Below are positions 1-10,867 of a stretch of DNA of 36,966 bases, piece by piece (within the stretch, counting starts at the first letter, position 1; each line of letters begins with the position of its first letter). Source of the DNA: Gyrodactylus bullatarudis (Eukaryota > Platyhelminthes > Monogenea > Gyrodactylidea > Gyrodactylidae); the NCBI GenBank assembly GCA_012064415.1, contig SSNU01000083.1:65211-102176 (forward strand), read 5' to 3'. The notes below the pieces were generated by a model. It was not told the origin of the DNA and searched no databases. It was given only the letters and a program-made list of their open reading frames with translations. The translations under genes were made by a program, and so were the position numbers.

Positions 1-150
1 GATCTCCTTTAAGTCCGCTTTCAGCAGATATCTTCTTGGGATGCTTCTCGTGAGAAACATTCGATTTTATGAATTTGCCTTTTTTTGCCTTTTTCAGAAT
101 TAAAAATTGCCTTTTTTCATCATAAAGTATGTCTTTTTCTGGTCGCCCTA
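1..150 (-). mobile_element. hAT-like transposon terminus (element runs off the left edge)
   Basis: Read on the minus strand from 150 leftwards, the sequence starts TAGGGCGACC and is followed by several AAAAAGGCA-type repeats (plus strand TGCCTTTTT at about 76-118). A TAGGG-type end with short subterminal repeats is typical of hAT transposons. The other end and any transposase of this copy would lie outside the window. The hAT transposase remains at 492-1704 lie on the far side of this end, so they probably belong to another copy. The target-site duplication cannot be checked. Between 172 and 490 I see nothing recognisable. Confidence 0.45.
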
Positions 151-171
151 GTAATTACTAATTAGTAGGGC
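145..171. repeat. 27-bp imperfect palindrome at the hAT terminus
   Basis: GCCCTA-G-TAATTA, one central base, then TAATTA-G-TAGGGC: two 13-bp arms with a single mismatch. The left half contains the proposed hAT end (CCCTA). The right half, TAGGGC, could be the end of a second element in opposite orientation, with the AT-rich middle as remains of a duplicated 8-bp target site. This is inference; the palindrome itself is plain in the sequence. Confidence 0.5.
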
Positions 172-491
172 AGTAAATTTGCGTTTTGAATCAAAAATTT
201 TGATATGTTGCTTGTTTCTATTTCCTTATACAAATAAAATAAAAATTTTATTCCTAACATTGCTAGTAACCAAGATAATTTTGCGATTTTTTTCATCTTC
301 TACTTGATAAGAAAAGAAGGCAACTTTAAGCATCGAGTAACTATGTCTAAGTAACCCTTTTTTTACATTCATTCAGTTACTAATTGAATCATTTCCTTTA
401 TTCGGCTATTATGAGCCTTCTATAATTTGATTGGCTGAGATTTTAATAAGAGTTAAATATTAATTTTTTAAAATTATTACTTCTAATTTCT

Positions 492-1704
492 ATACCAAAG
501 AAAGTCTTAAAGTTTATATCAAGCTCTGGAGAAATATTCAAGGTTGACAATGTTCAAGCTGGATTTATTACTTGTACAATATGCCCAGCAACTTTCAAAG
601 GGTCTAAGAAGGAATACATATTGAAACACATGGAAACAGATAAACATTAGTATGCTCAAACAATAGCCAAACGCCAAACTAAAATTTTATTTGGAAATAA
701 GAAAGATGCAAGCAAGATAATTGCTAAAGGATTTCCCAAGGCTGGTATTCCCCTGAATAAATTAGAAAATGTTGCCATCAAAGAAATGTTTGAAGAACTT
801 GGTCTCAAGTCGTGTTCAAGTATCACTGCTAGAAGTTATTTGAATGATTTATATGAAGAAGAGATTGAAGTTATCAAGCAACATGTCAAAGATAAACCGA
901 TTTTTATCCAAATAGATGAGAGCAGAATCAATGACAAGCCGATTTGTGCCATTCTTATAGAGAACCTAGAGATACCGGATAAAAATTTTGTTTGCGATGT
1001 TAGTGAAGTAGAAGAAAAATTGTTATCGAATTTTTCAATATTGATAGTAAAATCTTTCTTCTTCTACTATCAGATGCAGCGAGTTACATGATAAGAACCA
1101 AAATTCACTTGAAAATGGAATATGAAATTCCATATAACCTGTTTTGCTCATCTTCTTCACAACTGCTCAATGATAGTCAAAGAGTCTATACTAAATGTTG
1201 ATCGGCTTATCTCTTCTGTTAAAGCTGCGACAGTCAAATGTAAATCCCGAAGAGATTTATTTTCAGATATATCACCACCTCCAACTCCAGTACCTACTAG
1301 GTGGGGAACATGGCTTGAAGCTGCCAAAATCTTCCATCAGTAAGAAAATTATTTCAAGAAGAGAAAGACAATGGGATTATCATTTCAAATGTTAAAAGAG
1401 CATTAACAAAGATCTCAGCAAAGATCTAGCACAGATACAAAGGTGTTACGGCTCATTGATTGGTGCAATAAAAGTAATTGAAAATCCAAGCACTTCTCTC
1501 AAAAGGGCGTTTGATATCATTGGGGAAATCGATTTCCACGAAGATCCGTTTAAAATAAAAGAGTAGATGGACGAAAGACTGAGCGATAATAATGCGACAA
1601 AAATCATTGAAATGACGGATGATAAAATTAGTCCTGAACAATACAATTATTTGATAGGCTGTAATCCTACATCTGCAGATGTAGAAAGAGATTTTTCAAA
1701 ATAA
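492..1704 (+). pseudogene. decayed hAT transposase, CGGBP1-like
   Basis: Conceptual translation in shifting frames gives most of a CGGBP1-like hAT transposase. From the N-terminus it shows a BED-like zinc finger (CTICPATF, then an HMETDKH-type His pair, about 579-647), a middle part (FIQIDESRINDKP, about 903-941), the DAASYM block (about 1072-1090), HITCFAHLLHNC (1131-1166), PTRWGTWLEAA (1296-1328) and the C-terminal dimerisation block SADVERDFSK (1672-1701) that is diagnostic of hAT. The copy is dead. It has an in-frame TAG at 648-650, a stop at 1089-1091, shifts of frame near 1055 and 1115, a stop after 1343 and an in-frame TAG at 1563-1565. No ATG start is seen; the frame is open from 450. 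Related genes have been domesticated in vertebrates (CGGBP1), but the breaks here rule out a working protein. Confidence 0.8.
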
Positions 1705-2034
1705 AAAAATCTCAGAACATGAAAATTCAATATTTTGATGTTCAAAAATGTGTTTTTCTCAGCAAAACATCGAATTTTGATCAAGACAAGGGACATTGTT
1801 GGGGGAAATAACATTTTGTATTATCCTAAAACACATTTCACTAGATGATTTTATGAAAATTTTTATGCCAGATTTTTATTATTAAATACAAAATGCAGCC
1901 TAATTGGACGAAATTTTCCAAAATCACTAAAATGGCCGCTTTTTGTAAGAAATAATGTGAATTCAAGTTAAAATTATGAAACTAAAACATTAAAAAACGT
2001 TCTTAATTTGAAAATTCTCCCAATTTTGTTCATC
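1705..2034. other. AT-rich spacer, nothing recognised
   Basis: No coding frame, repeat or RNA gene is recognisable between the hAT remains and the 3' end of the minus-strand two-exon gene. The 3' UTR of that gene must lie here, but no clear AATAAA is seen in minus orientation close to its stop. Confidence 0.5.
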
Positions 2035-2932
2035 TTATTCCGGAAGCATAGAAGCGAATTTCGGTGGGATAATATACTTGAAGATTGTATTTATCATATC
2101 GATGGGTGATTTTGGAAAAATTTTGTCCAAGTTTATCAAATACATTTGCCTGATTTCTAAATCCTAATGAGTTCTGTAGAAGAATCTTTTCATTATAGTG
2201 TAAAAATTTTCATTATACTTACTTATGTGTAGTATAGATAAAAGTAACCAACTTTTCACACATTAAGATGCTATGAGATAAATCTTGGTCCACACATTCA
2301 ACAGCCTCATTAATACGAGTTTTATACCTGGACATTGTCCAGCATTTTTCCATTGTAAAGTGTTTTTTCTCAAATTCAAGACTGTTTATGCCAATGAATT
2401 TAGATAAACTTTCGGTTTTAATCCTCAATCTCATTAACATGATGATCAGACATCTTAAGAGTGGTTTTGCAAAAAAATCTTTTTTTTCAATACAAAAGAT
2501 TTTAAAATTATGCAGTGATACATGACAGTTTACGTAATAACTGTACAATTTCATACAATCATCGTTTAGCATCATCAAACAAGTTTCTTGGGGAGTAAAC
2601 TCAATATATTTTCCACAAATATTACTCGCGTCTAAGAAAAATTTATAACAAGATATAATCTTCCTCTCCTTGAGTGTTTCATTATGAAATTCTTTTTTCC
2701 TATCTGAATGAAGAGCCAAGCAAAATTGAAAAATGTATTCGTGCCATTTCTTGTCTAAAAACCTTAATTGAAGAAAGAATATATCAGTAAAGTCTTCCTT
2801 CAAAGCCTCTCGACTACAAAGCGTATCCAATTTTTGGAGGAATTGATCGAGAGGTAACTTATCTTCATTTATGGCATCAATTAGTTCTTTGTGTTTTATT
2901 GGTTTTTTCGTTGCCGAATTTAATCGAGTCAT
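2035..2932 (-). CDS. unrecognised two-exon gene, about 274 aa
   Basis: Exon 1 is 2932-2223, starting at ATG (MTRLNSATKK). It stays open for 236 codons and runs into a perfect donor, GTAAGT, at 2222-2217. Unspliced, the frame hits a stop inside this donor (2221-2219). Joining to the AG at 2151-2150 removes 73 nt and restores an open frame for 37 more codons (QMYLINLDKIF to FASMLPE), ending at TAA 2037-2035. The protein would be charged and mostly helical in appearance, with no signal peptide, no membrane segment and no motif I can name. Cysteines are scattered (for example CMKLYSYYVNCH). It lies between two transposon remnants but is not decayed, and I see no transposon motif in it. The open frame plus a matching splice pair make a real gene likely; the function is unknown. 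Confidence 0.65.
2150..2222 (-). other. 73-nt intron of the two-exon gene
   Basis: On the minus strand it begins GTAAGTATAA and ends AAATCAG. The join is in phase 2 (AA|G gives Lys). Other acceptors closer to the donor (after CTACAG and after ATTAG) would meet a stop within three codons, so this acceptor is the only nearby one that extends the protein. Confidence 0.6.
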
Positions 2933-3240
2933 ATTATGTGAAATTCAAAATTATTCTGTTGTTTTTAAAAATAAATTATATACCACGCAATATATATGTT
3001 AGAGCGTAGATTGAGCTTTTAAGAAAAACTCAATATTTACAATTTGAATGGATTTTAAAATTTAATATGAATTCAGTAGTCTACTAAGTGTTAAGCTATT
3101 TTATGTATTAAGGTGAGAATTTACCATTTTTACAAAAATCTCAATATTCCTCTCAGAAATACAAATGTGAATTCCAATTTGAAACGAGACAATAAGAAAA
3201 AAAAGTTGGTCCTTTATTGATTTAGGAGATTTGAAGGAAT
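2933..3240. other. upstream region of the minus-strand gene, with a foldback-arm fragment
   Basis: This AT-rich stretch should hold the promoter of the two-exon gene, but no clear promoter element stands out. At about 3112-3170 the sequence GTGAGAATTTACCATTTTT and what follows resemble the outer end of the foldback element at 32541-33213 (GATGAGAATTTAC, then a run of A, then CTC-ATATT), so this is probably a decayed end of the same repeat family. Confidence 0.4.
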
Positions 3241-5110
3241 ACTGATCAGGTCCAGATTGATGGTAAAGTGCAGTTGTTGCAGTGGTCTGAATGTTTTCAG
3301 AGAAAGTAAGGACAAGGACAAGAAATTACTTCAAGTGACACGCTAGGAGAAGCTAATTCATGTTGAAGATAATCTATTAATCTTTATTTAAATTATATTT
3401 TCCACTAGTGTTTTATTCAATTCCAGTAGAAGCTAAGCCCTCGATTTCAATCTAATTTTTAATTATACACCTCAACATGGGAAATTCAGAAGTTGATTGA
3501 GGAAAAAATCAGATATCAATCAGGCAAGGTCTTATGAAGTTAAGAACCCTTTTATGGTGCCTCTAATGAAGCTATATTGAGGATATAGAATAAAGCTCAA
3601 TCGGGGTCGTAAACAGAAGTTTTTGCAGGATGCCACCGATGAATGAAGTGCTGCACAGATCTGGTGATGCCAAAGTGTATTCGGTTTCGGATCTCTCTCT
3701 TTGGAAAGAACCAGTCACATATTTGGGATTTTTATAGAAAGTTGGAAAGCTATGGTTGGACGAATCCAAGATTCAGAGATTTAAGGGTATCATTGATTCC
3801 AAAAATGATGCAGAATCGGTGATTGATCGAACTGATATGTCATTATGATCAGGCTAAGGAGCTATATTTAACGAAAAATGCTTCGAAAAGTAGCTTTAGA
3901 TATTTGTTGATTCATGAGTAAGAGGTGACTCAAATTGTGGAATGCTCAGTTGTCGATACAAGGCCTTGCTACTGTGGGCCTGATAGTTGAAAGTACCCCG
4001 ATATTGAAAAATGACAGATTTTTTATTAACCAATGAAATTAAAGCGAATTTTTTTGCACTACTAGCCGTTAATAAATGATTATAATTTACGATTGCCAAT
4101 TTATTTCTCATTGATCTGAGCCTATTTGTGAAAATGCGAGCGATATTTATGAATTTTGAAAATGCAAAAATGACCTACTTTTGATCCCGAAACTGAGCAT
4201 TACTCTATTATTCTAGCACTTGGAGACTTGATCAATAGCTCATAGGAAAGCCAATTAAATTTTGCACGAGAATCCGTAACTTGTTAATCGATATAGGATC
4301 AGATCATGATCATAGATATCTTTATCTTAAGATACATAATCCGGATTTTTTAAATCATTTTCAATGAGACAAGTATGAAGAAACAAGGTTTGAGAAACAT
4401 TCAATGTTTATTCAAACATGAAATTGATTGGATAATCAAACTTTTTCAAATGAATGAGATCGCTTGAGTAAAACCACGTGATCCAGATCTAGGGCGAAAT
4501 CTTCAAAAACTCACAATTTTTAAATGCTATTGTAGGTTATCCATGATGATTTCGATCGATCGAAAAGTTTCAGATGTAAAGTCAGGCTTCTGGAGTTTGC
4601 GGGAAAATTTCTCTTTTTGATCGGAGCCGAATAATTTTTAATTATCTACCAGGCAGAAACTGATCAACAAGTCTTATAGTTCATTTTCAAGCCTCAGAAC
4701 ATTCCAAAGATCTTCATGATGGTATGACTATGAAATTCGATACATAAAAGTGAAACGAATTTGATGGTTGATGCCTCAGGTTGTCAATCAATCAGTCCTG
4801 AGCTTAGAGTGGAGATATGACTACCTATTAAGTACCTACTCTTCTTCGTGGGATATCTGTGTCAAATTTGAGATGCTGATCTGGCTGTTATGATGGCAGT
4901 TAATTACTTCTCTAGCTGGATTCATGGACGGATTTCAAAGGGTTGTAATCCAACCGTTGTTGAATCGGTAAAGAAAGCTCGCATTTTCGTGCCTATGCAC
5001 CCCGTGAGATGGAGGTTTCAGACAACGGTGAGAATTTGATTGCACGGAAGACACGGAGATTTCTCGAAAAGTACGGTATGAAACATCAACTCATGCTGCC
5101 TGAACTGTTA
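3241..5110 (+). mobile_element. decayed Ty3/gypsy-type retrotransposon (pol remains)
   Basis: No long frame survives, but two pol pieces can be read. At about 3832-3918 there is an RNase H-like start (LYLTKNASKSSFRYLLIHE, resembling the usual LYLTTDAS motif). At about 4895-5107 there is an integrase core in two frames: a NYFSSW block carrying Asn in place of the first catalytic Asp, and then SDNGEN with the second catalytic Asp, followed by FLEKYGMKH. Order and orientation (RNase H then integrase) fit Ty3/gypsy pol. Stops and frameshifts are frequent, and no LTR pair or primer-binding site is recognisable. The stretch from 3241 to 3830 may hold reverse transcriptase remains, but I cannot align them with confidence. 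Confidence 0.6.
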
Positions 5111-5516
5111 AAATTTTAAAAGCATTTTTGCATTATTCTCAGAGATTTATTATTGAACTTCTAATAGGTCAATGATAGTGCCAGTAGCATTTGAATCGAA
5201 TATTCTTATACCGTCGTATTATCTGTGAAATAATCTTCTAAATATATTTTTTTATTTTATAATACAAAAGTATATACTCAAAAGTATGTATATGAATTTT
5301 TAATCAGATATATACTACACTATATTATTTAAAAGAAATCTGAAAAGAGTCTGATTCCTCTTATCCTATATGAATTCTTGAATTAAATCAGTTATGAACT
5401 AGTTACAGCTATCTATGAAGTATCTTCCTGAATTAAAAAAAAATTTTGTAATTAAAAGTTTTATTTGATCTATATCGAAGTGATAAACGAAATAAATCTT
5501 GAAATTATAAGATGAC
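5111..5516. other. AT-rich spacer, nothing recognised
   Basis: A low-complexity AT-rich stretch with no coding frame. It could include the decayed 3' end of the Ty3/gypsy element, but no terminal repeat is visible. Confidence 0.4.
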
Positions 5517-6380
5517 TGTATCATAAGCTTCTTTCAAAAAGGAAATTGGCAATCTGTTTTGTGGATTGATACCTGAAAGAGTTGAGGTTGATTAGATGCT
5601 TCAATCTGACTGAGGTGGTGGTCCATGTCAGGATCGAGTAACAAGAGTTATTACGAGTTTTATAGGGAGATGTAGATTGGCCTGAGAGTTGCAGATATTT
5701 GTAGTTTGGTGATGGCTGTAGTACGTCGGAAGTTTGGACTCGGAACCATAAAAGGGTACGGTAGACCATATTGGGTACTGATCTGGGGCTTTGCGGCCCT
5801 AAGCAGCTACAGAGCATGATATATTGAGTTTTCTCAAAGGTTTTTGCTGCATTGATTGATGAAAATATGACTGCACCAAATTCATGTAAGGCAATAATAA
5901 ACGTTTTATAGAGTTGGAGTCTGAGATTTGGGGGTTTGACAAACTTCAGGGAGGAGCCTCAGAGGAGGTAAGAAGCATTTTAATTACACCTGAGATGTGT
6001 TAAAAGATTTAAAGCTTGAAGTTGTAGTTAAGACACAGGTCTTTGATGATTTGTGTGGTAATGCCAATTAGAGATGGTAAGGGAGGAGATTGAAATCCTA
6101 ACAGCATGAGTTTGGTTTTGGACATGCTGAGTTACTCAACTTGAGTTCGAAGCCAATAGATTCAAGTTTTTTGATGTGAGAAGACTGATGGTCCAATTTA
6201 TTATGAATTGGTTCAATTTGGTTGGCCTTTGGCTTATAAGAAGTTAGTATATAAGAGCAGTATGGATTGCATAGAATGTTTATCAAAAGCTTTAGAGATG
6301 TCAAGATACAGGACTACTGTGAGTTTTCCTTTGTAGATGCGGTCATGGGCTGTATCAAAGGAGACTTTTATGGCGCATAA
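5517..6380 (-). mobile_element. decayed non-LTR retrotransposon (Jockey/CR1-like ORF2 remains)
   Basis: On the minus strand the reverse transcriptase motif LYLDISKAFDK can be read at about 6311-6279, with the catalytic Asp of motif A. Part of the domain is then missing, including the xADD motif. Near 6160-6060 a block such as LESIGFELKLS followed in another frame by SKTKLMLLGF resembles the end of the palm. A further open stretch at 5817-5521 looks like the C-terminal thumb/connection region of such proteins. Several frameshifts and internal deletions mean it is inactive. The stretch is richer in G+C than its surroundings. Confidence 0.65.
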
Positions 6381-6660
6381 AACATTGTTCGTATAGTATA
6401 GAAAATTTATTCTAAGTAAAACCTAGAATCTTTCATTATGTTAATTAGTAATAGATGTTGGTCTATTGACAAAAAACTACGATGATGGTGTATTTGAAGT
6501 AAAACATCTCTATTAGGCATATTTTTTTAAATATGAGCCACATTTGAAAAGGTTGACAGATCACCTAGGCTAGATAAAAAATTGTATGATTCGAAAATTC
6601 ACTCGGCAGAATTTTAAATCTTAAAAATTTTGTCGTAACTGAATTTTATTAATTCATACT
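6381..6660. other. spacer and probable promoter region of DDRGK1
   Basis: No coding frame or repeat is recognised. Being directly upstream of the DDRGK1 start, it should carry that gene's promoter and 5' UTR; no specific element stands out. Confidence 0.4.
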
Positions 6661-7461
6661 ATGATATCTGTCATTATAAGTCTCCTTTTCGGGTCGATCT
6701 TAGTATTTTTATATTTTAAGAAATTTCTCTGCGTAATTTGATCTTTATAGTTATCTCAATTAAGAGTTCTGATAGCAATTGTGATGAATCCAAAGAGAAA
6801 AATGATGACTTGCTACTAGATGATTCACCAAAAGAAGTTTTTAGTGTAACTCAAAAGAGATCAGGAACCAAGAAGGCTAATAAAATTGCTGAGAAAGCTA
6901 GACGAAAAGAAGAAAGAGAAGCTGAAGAAAGATACAGAGCCCATCAGCAAAAGTTAGCAGATGAAGCGTATTTTAAAAGAAAAGCTGAGGAAGAAAAGGA
7001 GGAGAAGGCCAGGCTCGCTGAAGTAAATATTGGTTTTTAATTAATTTTCATAGGAGGAAAGATTGAAGAAAATCGAAGAGGAAAATGCGCGACGAGAAAA
7101 GGAAGAGTATGAAAAATTGGCTGAAAATTTTACAATAGAGGAGACTGGAAATGAAATTAAAATTCTTTCGAATGAAGATAAGTTTATTTTCCAGCGGAAA
7201 TTTATTGAATACATTAGAGAAAATAAGAGAGTTCAGATAGATCATCTATGTCTGGAGTTTGATCTTAAGGCAGATAGATGCATTGATACAATCAAGGATC
7301 TAATGAACCAAAAATTACTTACAGGAATCCTTGATAGTAGAGGCTTATTCATTCACATTGAGATGGAAGAATTCAAGAAGATACACGAATTTATATTAAA
7401 CAGAGGGAAAGTTTCTCTAACAGAGCTTTCAGAGAATACTTGTCGTCTAATATCCATTTAA
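6661..7461 (+). CDS. DDRGK1: DDRGK domain-containing protein 1 (UFBP1), three exons
   Basis: DDRGK1 is an ER-membrane adaptor of the UFM1 conjugation pathway, working with the UFL1 ligase in ER-phagy and ribosome quality control. Exons 6661-6732, 6765-7022 and 7054-7461 give about 245 aa (human 314). Residues 1-19 are a hydrophobic signal anchor (MISVIISLLFGSILVFLYF). Then come an acidic stretch (about 25-45), a long charged coiled coil rich in Glu, Lys and Arg (about 50-125), and the C-terminal winged-helix part, with FIEYIRENKRVQIDHL, the family's name motif as LDSRGLFI, and the ending RGKVSLTELSENT. Exon 1 was chosen because it supplies the expected membrane anchor and joins in frame through a 32-nt intron. 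The first exon is less sure than the other two. The gene faces RPLP1, with only about 94 bp between the two stop codons. Confidence 0.85.
6733..6764 (+). other. ultra-short intron 1 of DDRGK1 (32 nt, inferred)
   Basis: It begins GTAATTTGAT and ends CTCAATTAAG. Without removal the frame stops at a TGA after the anchor. The nearer AG at 6749-6750 would leave 18 nt and the wrong frame, whereas 32 nt restores the frame of the coiled coil. The AAG acceptor is not the favoured form, so the exact boundary is inferred. Confidence 0.55.
7023..7053 (+). other. ultra-short intron 2 of DDRGK1 (31 nt)
   Basis: It begins GTAAATATTG and ends TTTTCATAG. The protein is continuous across the join (ARLAE then EERLKK), in phase 0, and the family coiled coil runs straight through. 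31 nt is well below the 54-88 nt of the tubulin introns nearby. Confidence 0.85.
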
Positions 7462-7542
7462 ATAAAAAATTCAAGCTATGCTCTTTCAATAATTCAGATT
7501 ATAAAGCTATTGGCTAAGATACAATAGAAATAAACCTTTATT
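7461..7542. promoter_or_regulatory. facing poly(A) signals of DDRGK1 and RPLP1
   Basis: On the plus strand AATAAA occurs at 7461-7466, overlapping the DDRGK1 stop, and again at 7529-7534. On the minus strand AATAAA for RPLP1 is 7542-7537, 13 nt past its stop. The second plus signal and the minus signal are separated by only two bases and form a palindrome (AATAAACCTTTATT). Transcripts of the two genes are expected to end within, and overlap across, this stretch. Confidence 0.65.
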
Positions 7543-7555
7543 TGATATTTACAAT

Positions 7556-7897
7556 TTAACCAAACAAGTCAAGGCCCATATCATCATCAGATTCGGATGG
7601 AGGAGGCTTCTCTTTCTTCTTTTCCTCGGCTTTGGCAGGAGCAGCATTGCCACCAGCACCTCCAGATGGAGCAGCAGCAGCTGGTGCAGCACCGGCGGAT
7701 GGAGCAGAGAATGACATGAGAATGTCTTTGGGATCCTTATTGCTGAAAGCGTTGGCGAACAAGCCTGGGAGGAAAGGAGGAACATCCTTGATACCGGCAG
7801 CTTGAACTATGGCTTTGATTTTGTCAGCGGTAATTGCAACACCATCATCAGCAAGGATTAGGCAGGCGAGAGCACAGGCGTTATTTTGAGCTTCCAT
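7556..7897 (-). CDS. RPLP1: 60S acidic ribosomal protein P1
   Basis: P1 pairs with P2 to form the lateral stalk of the large ribosomal subunit, which recruits and stimulates elongation-factor GTPases. The 113-aa single-exon protein has the full family layout: a helical dimerisation domain (about 1-65, with CALACLILADDGVAIT, DKIKAIVQAAGI and PFLPGLFANAF), an Ala/Gly/Pro hinge (about 65-90), and a charged tail (EEKKKEKPP) ending ESDDDMGLDLFG. The usual tail ends in MGFGLFD, so the last residues are slightly unusual. The start is the only ATG giving a normal N-terminus. It lies downstream of, and on the same strand as, alpha-tubulin, and converges with DDRGK1. A pyrimidine-rich stretch in the presumed 5' UTR could be the TOP motif expected for ribosomal protein mRNAs, but the transcription start is not visible. 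Confidence 0.95.
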   Translation of the reverse strand: MEAQNNACALACLILADDGVAITADKIKAIVQAAGIKDVPPFLPGLFANAFSNKDPKDILMSFSAPSAGAAPAAAAPSGGAGGNAAPAKAEEKKKEKPPPSESDDDMGLDLFG

Positions 7898-8196
7898 TAT
7901 CGTATATGATTACACGTGAGCGGTTTAACCAAAAACAGGAGCAGCACGTCTATAAATTGAAATAGTGAAAAATTGTCATCAAATAAAAACACATAACCAT
8001 AAAGTATCTCATAGATTTGTTTTTTCTGAATAAAGAATTTTTGTATTATTTCAATTTGAAATTCTCAAAATATTAATTGTCTCTCGAATAAATTTTAAAG
8101 TATATTTATAAAGAATGTTCATAACTTTCAATACACATGGTATATTTTCAAGGATGTTATTTTACAATAAATTAACTACTTTTGCCTTTAAAGCGT
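7898..8196. other. gap between alpha-tubulin 3' end and RPLP1 5' end
   Basis: About 300 bp must hold the tubulin 3' UTR and the RPLP1 promoter and 5' UTR, both on the minus strand. An ATTAAA (8201-8196, minus) overlaps the tubulin stop region and is a weak poly(A)-signal candidate. Nothing else is recognised. Confidence 0.4.
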
Positions 8197-9752
<1,556 letters not shown>

Positions 9753-10345
9753 CTTCTCCTTGAGACTTGTGTATAATGGCTATTTAATAAGTTTTACGTT
9801 AAGTAATTGATTGATATTTTTTAATGAAAATTTTTACTTTTTAAATCATTGAAATTTTTATTTTGAAAATTTTCAATGGAAATTTAAGAAAAATTATACA
9901 AATATTTTAATAACTCTTAGATACAGTTGTATCGGAAAGTAAAGTCTTGAAGTTTTTATAATTCTTTTATTTTAAAATTGATTATTGAATTTATTTTGTT
10001 TATTGAACTTCATTCATTCATTAATATCTATTTTAAACATAATTATTAAGTGCAAATTCAATCTCAAAAAATGTCGAAAATTTACCAAAATTCAAATTAA
10101 AGTTATAAATAGGAAATCTAGTCATCAATATTTTTTAATATATAAATTGTATTAAATTACATATGAGCTACTAGAAATCTTGGTTTAATTTTGATTTTTT
10201 TTCAAATTTCATATTTTTACACTTAAACTTTAAATGAGTTCTTATTTATAATCGTGAATTTTAAGTAATAGAATTCAAGGTCATTTGAAAGTCACTTAAT
10301 TCAGGAGTCTTTTGGTTTTTAAAGATGAATGCGTTTCACTAGAGC
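9753..10345. other. upstream region of alpha-tubulin, AT-rich
   Basis: Just upstream of the tubulin ATG is an AAGGAGAAG purine stretch. A possible 5' UTR acceptor (AAATAG on the minus strand near 9785) hints at a leader intron. The rest is AT-rich with no recognisable gene and should include the tubulin promoter. Confidence 0.35.
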
Positions 10346-10867
10346 ATCAAATTTACCATATAAAAAGAGTTTTTTAGATTTTAAACTGACCAGAAGAGAA
10401 GACGGATCGATCCTAAGAAATATTTTCAAGAAGAAGACTGAAAATGGGAAATATCCTTTTTATGCCAGTTTCAGTCCTTTATCGCATAAGGTTAGCTTAG
10501 TAATTGGCCTAGTGAAGAGGCATATCAACCCTTTCAAACCCATAACAAAGCAGAGATCGGCTAAAATAGTTGATTAAGAGGTTGTATACGGGATCGAAGG
10601 GGTTGAATAAGAGAAAAATGTGGCTTGAGTTTTGAAAATTTCTATTTTATACAAAACCCTGGAGGATGAAACTGTCATGACAGCATAGATGTAAGGGTCA
10701 AAAATATTTTTTCAGCTTGCAGCTATTAAAATTTTCTTCAAATTTTACAATTTCTTTCATTATTTATAAATTATTAGCTTTAATGAAATTTTAACTTTAA
10801 TCATTTTTAAAGTAATACCACTGATGATGCTTCAAGAAATGTGGAATCCACATTGTAGATATATGGT
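10346..10867 (+). mobile_element. Penelope-like element fragment (PLE-0)
   Basis: At about 10365-10520 the translation SFLDFKLTRREDGSILRN to YASFSPLSHKVSLVIGL matches the post-palm part of the reverse transcriptase in PLE-2 (22299-23831). At about 10645-10705 a second piece matches the YKNP..DDSIDV stretch of the GIY-YIG end, with a deletion between the two. The 3' non-coding part (TTTTTTCAGCTTGCA, then the hammerhead-like motif at 10817-10867) is shared with the other copies. It is internally deleted and frameshifted, hence dead. Confidence 0.85.
10817..10867 (+). ncRNA. hammerhead-like motif of PLE-0 (disrupted)
   Basis: ACCA, CTGATGA (10821-10827), an 8-nt segment TGCTTCAA, GAA, and a six-pair stem III ATGTGG/CCACAT. 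The 3' half of stem I (TGGT, 10864-10867) is displaced by about 10 extra bases after the cleavage position, so this copy probably cannot fold correctly. Confidence 0.55.

Noticed and set aside
3572..4111. Minus-strand open frames over the Ty3/gypsy remains
   Set aside because: They are antisense to the recognisable pol remains and show no motif of their own.
6733..6750. An 18-nt intron in DDRGK1 ending at TTTATAG
   Set aside because: It would put the coiled-coil part in the wrong frame; removal of 32 nt keeps the frame.
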